Shown: positions 1-12,200 of the stretch, piece by piece | How positions within the stretch are numbered: position 1 is the stretch's first letter | How the letters are laid out: each line of letters starts with the position of its first letter | Assembly (NCBI RefSeq): GCF_035083965.1 | Contig: NC_089723.1 | Coordinates: 31,871,193 to 31,935,192, forward strand | Direction: 5' to 3' | DNA length: 64,000 bases | Source of the DNA: Branchiostoma lanceolatum | Lineage: Eukaryota; Chordata; Leptocardii; Amphioxiformes; Branchiostomatidae | Made by a program: the position numbers and the translations under genes | The notes under the pieces: model-generated | Seen by the model: only the letters and a program-made list of their open reading frames with translations | The model's database searches: none | Told to the model about the DNA's origin: nothing

Positions 1-277
1 GAACGGAGGGAAAGGTCCCGGAGAAAGCCCTGCTCCAAACAACAATGTTTTACATAATCAAGCGATAATTTCTCATCCTGTCCTACTCAGAGTCAGAATC
101 AAACCAAGAATCTGTTATCATTTGTTCCTTTATAATCATCATATTATGAACATTGAAGAAATCACAACATAGATCTCAACTTCACCTACATGAAGTATAC
201 AACTACTGGGTACTTTCACTGCAGAGGGACAAGTAACTTTTGTTTTCATTGCCCTTGAAAAAGTGGTGCTGACTTAC

Positions 278-3200
278 CTCAGCAAGATATGGAACCAGAC
301 CGCCGGCGTCTGTCATGGCTGACACACTGTCAGTGATCTGGTTGGACTGAACAAAAACAACAGTGTTCTCGTAATATTATCATGATAATAGAGGAAAGGC
401 AAAGTCTGATAATAGCTATTGGTTCATAATGTTCAAAACAAAATGAACTTTCAACAAATGGGGAAAAATTGAACTTTCAAAAAATGGTGAACAAGGTAAC
501 ACAGTTTAGGCCTAGGAAACAAATGTTGTAATTCATCCCTGAAAAAATTAGTGTTGGTAGGCAGGGATGCTCTTTTTCTTTATCTATTTTCTTTAAGATT
601 TTGGCTGAAGTGTTCCAATGAATACATCTTAGCAATACTGAAATGCATCTGGCACTCAGTCTGGTATTTTCAACATCATCTTGTAATTATACAGATATAT
701 ATTGTACAAGCATAAGTATATCATAACAAACAGTTAAACAAAGAAGCTGCCGAAGGGCGGTTATACTGGCTATACAGATACAGAAAGAAGTACTGTACAA
801 CTTCTATACATTCTTACATCAACTGTTCATTTGTTAACAGATGATGAAATACAGGTTTGAAAATTCTTATATCCCTTGCCAGTCGCTGACAACAAAAAAA
901 GGCTAGGGTCGGCAGGTTTTTGCTAGGTAACTGGAAATACAACATTTTTCCTTAGCCTAATAAGCTAATCAGCCTTTTATGTGCTTTTCTACTGTCTGGA
1001 TAGAGCGAAAATAGGGCACAGGGTGGCATGCAGCTTAAAGGCCCATCATGTTGTAATTTGGTGCCCCAGTTTTCAAATATGTTCATAAGGTGCAACATCT
1101 TCGCACTTTCACTCCCTGAATGAGGTAGGATTGATTCAACTTACTTTGTGATGAAATGGCCATAAATTTGACTTTTTGGATCGTCCTGATGTCACATAAT
1201 GGCCCTTTAAGTTAAAGTGCAATGAAATTATCATCAATGAAATCATGATCAAACAAGCATTAGGTCATAAATGTACTGGCAAAAGAGAAAGGGAAAATAA
1301 AAGTGAAAATGTAAGAAAAATGTAGTAAAATCGCTTACAAGTACCATTTCCTCCAGCTTGTCGTTTCTGTCGAGGGCTGACTCGACGGCGTCGTAGAACT
1401 CTTCCTCGTTTATGGCACTGTGTGGCCCTTCCTACAACCACAAGGAAACATCGCAACAATCATTATCATTCTCATGAATAATCACAGGATCAAACAAACT
1501 TCAGTACTTTCAACTTTAGTATATGTACATGTACTACAAAAACACAAAAGCAAAAACAATGCAGTACACTCTTAAGTGGTCATCAAAATTGCATTAAAAC
1601 TTACCGCTAATGTAAGAAATAGAACTGTACATGTACTACAAAAATACAAAAGCAAAAACAATGAAGTGCACTCTTAAATGGTCGTTAAAACTGCATTAGA
1701 ACTTATCACTGATGTTAGAAATAGAATTGATCATAATTACTGACCTGGTAGTCAGGGCCACCAATAGCTGCTTTCTTCTTAAGTTCCTCCATACACCTCT
1801 TGTAGGCATCCTCAGCTCGTCTTCTCCGCTCTTGTTCCTGGAGAGAGAAGACAAGAGGTACATACTTCATACACAGAATCTGCAAACAAGTTTAAGCTTC
1901 AGGCACCAATTCTACTTACAACGTTACAATCATTGTAACATCATTATAACTTAATTATAAATATAAAGTGCCATAGGTGTACAATAAATTTTCTGTAATA
2001 GTCTTGGGATATACAAGCTTGGAAGAAATGTTCCAAAAAAAGGAAAAAAGACATGCACTACAGATCATCTTCTTGCCAACACAGAACAAACAAGATCTAC
2101 ATGTACTACTACAATATATGACATAGTCAAGAATACTTTCCCAAATACACTAGCTGTTGATTTTAGACTTCATATATATTGTATTCTAACATTCTATAAG
2201 CATCACAGAATTTCAATAATAGACTATTGTAACTAAAGATTACGCAAGTTCTAACAGACTATGAATATATGAATGCATATCTATTAATAGGTGAATATAT
2301 AAATCCCACTTGCACTTACAAAGACTCCCTTAAAGAATGTAGAATAAGGAGAATCCAACATCTGTCCTTCAATCCAAGACAATCGGTGTAACCTAATCTA
2401 CCGTCGTTTCCAAATCTACAGTAAATGTTTTATGACGAAAGTTGAGAATCTAATCTAGCGACTGGGATTTGACTTTACGAAGCATCAGCTGCAGTAGATA
2501 ACCAGCCTCTATGATCAGCTGCGCTATAAATTAAGTATAAATGTTTTATAGAGAAAGCAATCAAGCCCCCTTCAAACTTCAACTGACATGCATGCCCTGG
2601 GATCGGGAGGGAAACAAATCTTATAAATGTCAGGAGTGCCAGGACAACTGTACCTTGGAGATAAAGCTCAAGCAAATAGCGCCTGTCAAACAATGGTGAC
2701 ATAAATCATTCAGATGCATCAGGCTTATCATGTTGTCCTTTTTTCTAAACAGTCTTGGCTCCAATAAAGATAGCATCTTATGCTAACACACAACTGATGA
2801 GTTCACGACTTTGTATGTGTTCTGTTGTAATTGCCTGACTCTAACCTTTGCTACTTCTCACCAAGAGCTGGAGATAACATCGTTTCTGTTCCATTGTCCA
2901 TGACATTGACGCAGTTGATGTGAAATTAAATCCTAAAGACAAAATTAATGTCTTGTCTGTCCCTTGTGCATCGTTTGCCACCCTGCCAACTGAGCTGTAC
3001 TGAATTTAGAGCCCTACAAAGGCATGTTACCCTTTCAGCCAAGGGAAGCACAAGACATCTCCGTATAAATACAAGTCAAAGCCGACATGTATCACTTCTC
3101 ATGGACCAAATATTCAGTAGCAAAAAGTCCTTCTGAATCTATTCTGGTTGGGGAAGCTTTTGATCGGACTATGCCGGAACCTATCAAACCTGAAATCTAC

Positions 3201-6200
3201 ACAACAAAAGGCATGGAAGATCTGGACAGATGCAGACATACCGGCACACACTGTTACACTTTCCGTTACTAGTCCTATACACAAAGGACAACCATAATCA
3301 CAGCTTCTCCCTCCAAGAAATATACAGAGTGACTGTAATCATCCATAAATTTCGGCAGGAACATAAGAAGAACAATTTTTTGTACATGCATTTTCAAGAA
3401 ATTTAGGACCCTATTATACCTCCTGTGAAACCATCTCCTAGTGTACGCTTATTTGAACGGAGTGATTTGTGCGTGCACTCACCTTCTCCATTCTCCTGTG
3501 CCATGTGTCTTCCCGCTGCCTCATCAGGTCAATGCAGTAAGACAGTGTCGCAATTATCCCGGCGGTGGTTGCCTTAAACGTAATCGCCTCTCCCTTGAAG
3601 TCCAGCCCGTTCATCCCTGGCGGCAGCTTGATGTGGGGGGCTGGAATGAGAGAGGTTCCACAAGATTATCTCTCCTCACCCCAGCTCCAGCCTGCTCTTG
3701 TGTGCCGGGATAAAGATGTATTGCTGTTCCGAAATTAATTGTGATAAAATCTTCCCGTGTCCACTTCGAGCGGCAGTGAATCACTGACGGCTACATCTTG
3801 GAGATGACACACAACCACCGCAACTTAAATGGGAGAGGGGGGGCGGGCACCTTTCCACCTGATCTTTCACAAAATCACAGAGCAGAACCATCAAATCTAG
3901 AGTTGAGCCTGGATTGGAAATGAAAGACGGCTAGTAATGTCAGAGGTGTGATTCCAACAGGGGTAGAAAAATTACTTTTCTTATGTTCATCTCCAGGGAG
4001 CAAGTTGGCTTGAGCAAGTAGTCATCTCAGTCTGAACTCTGTTGCCCCTCAAATGTTGGCTGCTTGCATCGTCTTGTACATCTCAAACCTGCACTGTTCT
4101 GATAAAGCACTACCAGATCCAATTTTTTGTGGCTGAGCATACAGTGTGAATGATGACGCAAATGCATATTGCTTTTTTAATCTACGTGACGCGTCCCAGT
4201 TGCGACTTGACAAACGACATGCCACGATGGAAAGCTACTTGCCCACAAACCCGTCATCGCTAGTCGACAACCTCGCCCCTTTTTCTTCACACATTCTTTA
4301 ACACAAGGCAGCATGCCATGATGGATGACTAGGGAAAGGGCATCGCTGTGATTACCTCTGGCGATTGAGATGGCTCATTTAGAGTCAATGATAAACTATG
4401 GGGCATGAACAATAACATTCCCCTCAAGGCCAACAGGTGAAAACTATATGCAGCAATAATAACACTGGGGATTTCCAAGAAAATTTACGGGCGGCTTTTT
4501 TTCCTAAAATCATATTTCACTGAAGATATCATCCATACTGATGACTATATAGCAGTGTATCCAGTATTTGATCATATGACACCAAGCTGCTGTGTTATAT
4601 ATGTTTGAATGAATTCTATTTGCTCATATCTTTGCTTGTATGAACCAATATGGTCATACACGGTGAAATTCTAATAAGAACCTAATCTTGTACTCCAATG
4701 TCTACCTCTTTAGTACATGACCAACCGAGGATGATAGGATCCAATGCAACAACAACTAGTTCACCTTGGTCCTACACTATAATTTCAGATTTTTCAATGT
4801 TATGGCCAACATTAAGGTTACAATTCAACACAGTAGAAATACACTCAGAATCATTCTTTTAGGGGACAGCACTTCTAAAATAATCCCACAAACTAACCTG
4901 CCTTCACCCCCACACAGCCGAAGTCGTTTGATTAGACTAACAGAAACACGGGGCCTTTGCGTGGGGCACACATTCATCTTATTGTAATCATACTGTCTGT
5001 TAGGAGCGCTTGTGTGTACTGAGGGCCTACAGGTATCACATTCATCTGCAACCATGTAACATTGCTACATCAATCACCAGCCAGGAGGAGATGCATGTGG
5101 AAAGGTTACCATATTCATACAGAAACCTTCCCGAGGAAGGAGAGCGCTGTTCATGCAAACGATATTCTAACCTTGACAACTCAAGCTGACAAGTCTTTCT
5201 GGGAAACCGGCCATAAAATCCTTTTGACTGTTCCTCCTGTTAAACTGTGTAAAGATCACACACACACACGTATACTGAACTCACGTGTGTATTCACAGAA
5301 ACGTAGAACAATCTGTACAGAGAGGAAAACTACATCCGGGGTCTTTGCCCCGGGTCCTAGTGCGCAGGTGCGTGAAACTAAAAGCGGGAAAACTACTAGA
5401 TAAACATTCCCTTCTATTCTTTCTTTAACAGAGTTAGTTAATGCTAGAGCAAAACAAAATATAATGTTACATGTTTATAGTTGACTAAATGGCTGCTGAA
5501 TACTAAATAATATTATATGTATTAAACTATCTTCAAAACATATTTACCACAATACAAACTCCCTAAAACTAAAATGTTTTAAACTATCTTCAAAACATAT
5601 CTATCATAATACAACTCTCTAAAACTAAACATATATATTATACATGAAACAAAAGGAAAACTTTTGGTCAGATAACATCTGATTCTCTAAGTATAAAGAG
5701 TCACAAATCTGTTTGGAAAAAAATAAGAAAGTCTCTTACATGCTATTGTTCTTACTGGATTATCTTTAACTCTAAGGTATCTGAGCCATATATCCTGTGG
5801 AAATCACTTCTAGTAAGGGGTTGGCAGTCACCCCTTTCTTAGTCATAACATCAGCTAATTGATAGCTTCCTGGGACCCATTTCAGAGTCACATCTGATAC
5901 TCTCACTAGTTCTTTAATACTAGATATCTCAATTCTGAGACGTTTCTCTAAGACTAGACTTGTGGATTCAACTGCCTGTACAAGGCTTCTGTTGTCAGTG
6001 ATTGCCAGAATGGGTACATTATGGGCTGTGCTTATTTGCAGGATCTCCCGAAGATAGATAGCCTCTTCGAGAGCATTTGCCATTGCTAGAGTCTCTGCGG
6101 CCAGAGTACTTCTGCATACTCGTTTAATTCTACCACTGTGCCAGGCTACAAGTGCACACTTTCCATACGAGTCTGTCATAAAAATCAAATGACCACCGCA

Positions 6201-9200
6201 ACTCCCACTATTCTCAAGGTTAGCCAGACTGGCATCAGCAAAAACAGTTAAACTGACGTTCTGCATTCCACTGAGTCGGGGATAGACAATTTCCCCTTCT
6301 GATGATTTTAGCTTTTTGACAGTCTTTACCGCCTCAGTCAGATGAGTGGTAGTAGCATGAGCAAACTTAGTAGATAAATCTATAGTCTTGAAAGATATCT
6401 CTGGTCTTGTACCATTGGATAACCAGTTCATCTGACCTACAAGTGACCTAAACATTGTATATTCCTCATTGTTAAGGTCCCTAACAGTGTCAACTTGGGT
6501 AGTGGGCATGTCTCCATTGGACAAACCTTGAAGGTACTTATTCTGGTGTATTGTCACCTTGTCGTTCTCCTGAACAACATTGATACCAACATATGTGAAT
6601 GTTCCTGACTCTTGACGGCTGGTGTGGTATTTCTCAGCTAGCGGCGAGATGATCTTCTCTTCAAACAGTTCATCGCCACCATACAGAAAGTCATCTACAT
6701 GAGTCAGAATGAATCCATGTATGACTCCATTGACATGATACAAAAACATTGCGGGTTCTATGTCCGAAGTCTGACATCCCAGTTCAATGAGTGTGTGTTT
6801 CACTGACATATAGAATGTCCTTGCTGCGTCATTGAGACCATACAAACATTTACGGAGCTTCCATAACTTTCCCATCATTTCATAGCCTTTTGGGGGTTGT
6901 ACAATGACTTCACGAGAAAATCTGTCACCTTGTAAGAATGCAGATTTGATATCCATAGTTTTGAGAATCCAGCCATACATGACACACAAAACCATGAATA
7001 CTCTTAACACTTGCTTGCTTATAGTTGGACTATCACTTTGTATATGCTCTTGTTCCTCAAAACCCCTAGCTACCAAACGGGATTTCCTTGAACCATCCTG
7101 TTTGATGGTATCAACCCATCTTGTTGATATACGGTCTTGACCTGTATCATCTATCACATCAAAGGTTTCAAAATCCTTCAGTTTTTGCATTTCTTCATTC
7201 CTGGCCTGTTGAATATTAACATCAATCGTTTTACTATGTAGCACCACATTATCTCTGCCTACACAGATAACATCTCTAATAGTTGGAGATTGTAACTCAG
7301 TGTTCTGTACATGGTATAGTCTTCCCTTGTCATCTCTCTTCCACGCCACATCTGAGTTCGGCTCCTTATTTGCATTCTCCACGTCACTTTCATTACCCGT
7401 GTCATAGACCGGATTACCTGGAACAGGTTCATCTTCGTGTGGGGGATTATCTGGTCCCTTAAATGGAATGTTTACTACATCTTGGGTAGGTTGCTCAGGT
7501 GTATATTCCTGACCCGACAAAACCACTTTGTTGACATGGACTCGAAGCATATATGCTCCATGTCGAATGAATACAATCTTTCCGTCCTGCACTATGACCT
7601 TTGCCGGACCATACCATTCTGAGCAATCGTCCCTCTTGTAATACACCTGTTCGTTGGGAGCATATGTGCGTTCAGCAATTCTGATTTTATGACGTAAAGC
7701 TCGGCGCACTCTTTCAGACGACTCGGCCTCCGTGAACGCCTTTCTGGCAGCGGCCAGGGCTGTGAGGTGTTTCAGTAGAACATCTCCTTTGACCTCATTG
7801 GTCGAAGGGGGGTGTGTTTCGAACCCAGGCAGTACCGGATTTCTGCCAAACACAATTTGGTATGGGGAATATCCAGCAAACATGGCCATGGCATTTTTTG
7901 CTGTGCATGCCCATGCAATGAGCTGATCAATAGGTGTGTTAGGATTCTCATAAGCCAACTTCTCTAACATGACATCCATCACTGCATGGTTACGCTCACA
8001 CACACCATTGGAGAATGGTGAATGACCCGCCGTTGTATTCACTTTGATGTTCAGCTTGCTGCTGAACTCCATGATTTCTGCTGCTGTGAATTCTCCCCCA
8101 TTGTCCACCATAATCTGTTCTGGGATACCGTAGCCACAGGCCATCCATAACTCCATAAATGCCTCAACTACGTCCTTGGGATACTTTCTCGCAATTCGTT
8201 TTGCCACAGTCAAACGTGAGAACTCATCAACAAAATACAACAGGTACTGCGATCCCCACTTCTTGAGGTCCATTGCCACAACTTGATTGAACCTGGTTGA
8301 CTTTGGCAATGCTACTACCGGCCGAGCAGTCCCCCGCTTAAATCGCTTGCACACATCGCAGCTTTGACATATTTCCTGTAGAATAGGGGCGTAATGGCTT
8401 CTCCATGCGTTTGCACCTTGTAACAACTCTGTCAACTTCTCAACGTTGGGATGGGCGAATTGCCGATGGAGATGCAACAGTTTCTTTCTTGCTTGTGCCA
8501 CATCTTCTCCTAGGTCGACCTGCAGCACTTCACTAACCTCAATGGGCTGGTTCACTAAAGACACACAATAATGTCCGGAGGTGGTCAGGTTCAGGTTAAC
8601 ACTCTTGCCAAAGATTGTAGCCCTATCTTCACGTGTGTGCAAAACGATGTCTGCTCTCTTCATGGCGTCAAGTGATAACAGGAGAGGAATGTCACTGTCC
8701 ACGACATCTGTCATAATCATAACATCTTGACCTGCCATCTTTGCGGGAATGCTGAACTTACCCAGGGAAGGTAACCTCTCTCCCCCTCCAAACTTGAATA
8801 CATTGGTGCTTGCTTCTTCTTTGACATAGTCATGATGCTTCTCATCCAAAACCGACAAGTATTTCTTCATCCATGACATACCACATACTGTGGACGAACA
8901 TGCCGAGTCTAACACGGCGCAAAGGGATGCCTCAGTTGAAAGCTCTGACATCAGACACTTTGAGGCTCCCGTAAACAATACTGCAAACTGGGTATCTTCT
9001 GACTCCGCTTCATTTTCTGTCACGTGGGCCTTCTGCGTCTTAGCGTCGGGACACTTCTCTAACATGTGTCTAAATGATCCACAACAGTGACAACGATAAT
9101 AATCTCCGTACTTGTTTTTAGGGTTGAACGTTCCTTCACCCTGCCGACTTCCATGGGCGCCGCCATCTTGAAACCGGAAACCGCCTCGACCCCTGCCTGG

Positions 9201-12200
9201 CTTGTTGTAGCGGCCTGGTTTGTATTGCCCTGTGGCGCCTGGTACATACCTCCCACGAGAGGCTTGGAATGTCTGCTGTTCTGCCACGTGAACCTCATGC
9301 TTCATCATGGGCATGGCAAAAGGGTTAGACGAATGTGCCGTCATAAGCTCACTGGAAAATTTGCGTAAACTTGCCTTTGCTTGAGTGTATAGAGCTGTCT
9401 CTTTGGTGTAATCGAGCCCTGTCATGACCAACTTCGATTCCGCAGGGGACAAATTCGCACGTCTTACCAACAACAAACCGAGTACGGAGGCGGGAAGAGT
9501 CACATGGCCACATTTGTTGAGAGTATTATAAAGAACGTCAAATTTTGAGATGTACTCACTCATCGGTAGGGATCCACGGCTAAACTGGTCAAACGCAACA
9601 AACGATTCCCAAAGTCTTCCAGTTTCGTCAACACGAAGGTGCTCGTCCAGTTGTTCCAGAACATTAGCGAAACTGTTGTCCGATGTGAGTTCCGGCATTT
9701 CCAATTTGGACGAGAGAAACTCACGAGTTTTGTACTCAGGATCTTCACTTGATTCTGGTAGGCTAAGCATGATCTCGATGCCCCGTCTCGTCTTGCCTAA
9801 TGTCGTGACTGCATTCCAACATTCGAGTTCGAACCGATACTGTTCGTATGTCTTCTCCTTCATGTTGAAACGCGGCATTCTGGAGTGATGCTTCGACCAT
9901 TCCGACCCCGCCGCCATTTTTTTCTTGCTGCCGATACTCAGCTACACACAAATTCTCAGAGGAAACTCGCAGACGTCGTCAGCAAAACTCCTGACTTGCG
10001 ACACTGGAACGGTTGAGCAGTCAACAATACTCCGACTACCAACCACCCTCTGCTACCATTGTTAAACTGTGTAAAGATCACACACACACACGTATACTGA
10101 ACTCACGTGTGTATTCACAGAAACGTAGAACAATCTGTACAGAGAGGAAAACTACATCCGGGGTCTTTGCCCCGGGTCCTAGTGCGCAGGTGCGTGAAAC
10201 TAAAAGCGGGAAAACTACTAGATAAACACCTCCATGTGAAATTATGTGATTCCAAACACTCATCTGATAATTCTGCTGACAGTTAAGCCTCAATGGATAC
10301 AGAATATGCCAACTTTGTACACATGAATTTGATTACAGCTTTAATGAGAATGACATGATTTAATTACATTAAAGACTCGGAGCTTCTCTATCTAATCTTC
10401 CTGATGTCATTAATCTTGCTGGAGTCAGAACTGTTCACTGCAGGGATATCTGAGGATCAGTTCCACCTGACGAGAGGAAAGACCCCAATCGTTTTGCAAT
10501 TAACCTTTCCTAATAAATGCCAACCCTTATCTCTAACACACCTGTACACATATGCATGTGGAATAGATAAAACCCTCTAAGGTGAACTGTATATGTTGTA
10601 ATGAATCACAGGCTTTGCCTAAAGGGTATCCATGATTGCAATTGCTGAGTCCTATCCTGTATAATTGGGACAGCTTGAATAAATGAAGTGCATACATCAT
10701 GTACCAGATTTCAGATTGCTATGAAGCATTTCAGTATCTTCTGCATATTCTGGGCTTCAAAAATACCAAACAAATATAGTCAAAGCAATTCTAATTGAAT
10801 TCAAATCAAAACCAAACATACCAACTGATGTCAGGTTCGGCAAAAAGAAAAAAATAATTTCTTGCAATTTTGTATAAATTAAAGGACAAATTGCTTTGAG
10901 GGAATCAATGCATAATTTGTCTCATAAATTTGAAATCATCATTTCATACATATTTATAGATACCTCCATCAGGGTCTATACAGTCATGTACAGTACATCT
11001 TCAAGTATTAATTAGTCAAACATAATTTCTACATGGTTTTCAAGAGGACTGAACATAGATATATTCCTTTTTTCACATCATCTTCCACAGACTGTATCAT
11101 CATTTGACTGTATAGATCCTGTGCAACATTACAGATTCCCAATTTTCTGATTTGCATGCATGATCATCATGATTACCTTTGTTGCCATTGTGGTGATTGT
11201 CATGTTTGAGATCATTAGGGATCTCTACAGAGTTACGGGGTGTACCATAGTCATCCTCGTTCTCATCATCGGCCTCATCCTCCGCCACTGAAACACACAA
11301 AGTTGCAGAGTCTAAACAAGCTGCCAGGTGGCACCAATACAACAATACAAGATGGCTCAAGATTTGTTTAGCCTTCTCCCTGCTGCCTAACTCTGTAACT
11401 AACAGGGAATTGGGTGCCAAACGGCTACTGCAGAGCACTAAAGGTTAAAGATACTAACAAAGTTGCAGAGTCTAAACAAGCTGCCAGGTGGCACCAATGC
11501 AACATGTGGGGGTCACACCCAACATGAAAGGAAAAAGTAGACTGAAAGTTGGCTCAAGACTTGTTTAACCTTCTCCCTGCTGCCTATCTCCAATCAATAG
11601 GGAATTGGGTGCCAAACGGCTACTTTAAAGTAGCCTCTACTAGGCTCCAGACGTTGCTGGAAAGAGTAGAAATCAGCCAAATAGAGGAGTTGGCCAGTTG
11701 ATAGATACAGTTTGCCATGTCAGGACAGTTTGCCACATTTTGGCTGATTTTTACTCCTGAAGAAAAAGACTCTTTTTTTCACAACCAAGGGATTTATTCA
11801 ACCGACGTTTCGGTGACCCTCTGTCACCTTCTTCAAGGCAATTCTGACTGGTTCACATATGCATGTGGACCAGAGCACAGAAGCAGGTAGCTGAGAAGGA
11901 AGAGAACAAATCAGCAGTGACAGACCACATCATGAGAAACAACTGTGCTATAGACTGGGATGGGGCCAAGGTGATAGACCGAGAGGACAATAGAGTAACA
12001 CGTTGGATTAAGGAGTCTGTATGGATCAGGAAATCCGCTCCAGTCATGAACCGTGATGAGGGGGGATATAGACTCAGTCACGTTTGGGACCGCATCCTAA
12101 AGAAATAATCGTTACATCGTTTGTTGATCGATATGTAGTTGTGTATGTGTTACACTTCTGTATGTTTGGGACCGCATAGTGATGTCATCCCCTGTGTTTG

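Larger units (their letters stand above)
5238..10228 (-). mobile_element. Intact Ty1/Copia LTR retrotransposon in a CERT1 intron
   Basis: A full-length element of 4,991 bp. It has two 169-bp LTRs that read identically, TG...CA ends, and a 5-bp target duplication CCTCC at 5233-5237 and 10229-10233. Inside are a primer-binding site next to the 5' LTR, one uninterrupted gag-pol frame, and a purine tract next to the 3' LTR. Domain order protease-integrase-RT-RNase H defines Copia. It lies in the CERT1 intron between exons 11177-11287 and 3483-3640, in the same orientation as CERT1. Identical LTRs and an open frame point to a recent insertion, possibly still polymorphic; that is inference. Confidence 0.96.

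Noticed and set aside
2475..3272. Small ORFs in the CERT1 intron
   Set aside because: No splice context, domains or family resemblance.
5062..5403. 113-codon plus-strand ORF
   Set aside because: Half of it is the Copia LTR, read in the antisense direction; the same peptide appears at 10013-10225 for the other LTR.
7437..9888. Several plus-strand ORFs inside the Copia element
   Set aside because: Antisense shadows of gag-pol with no family resemblance.
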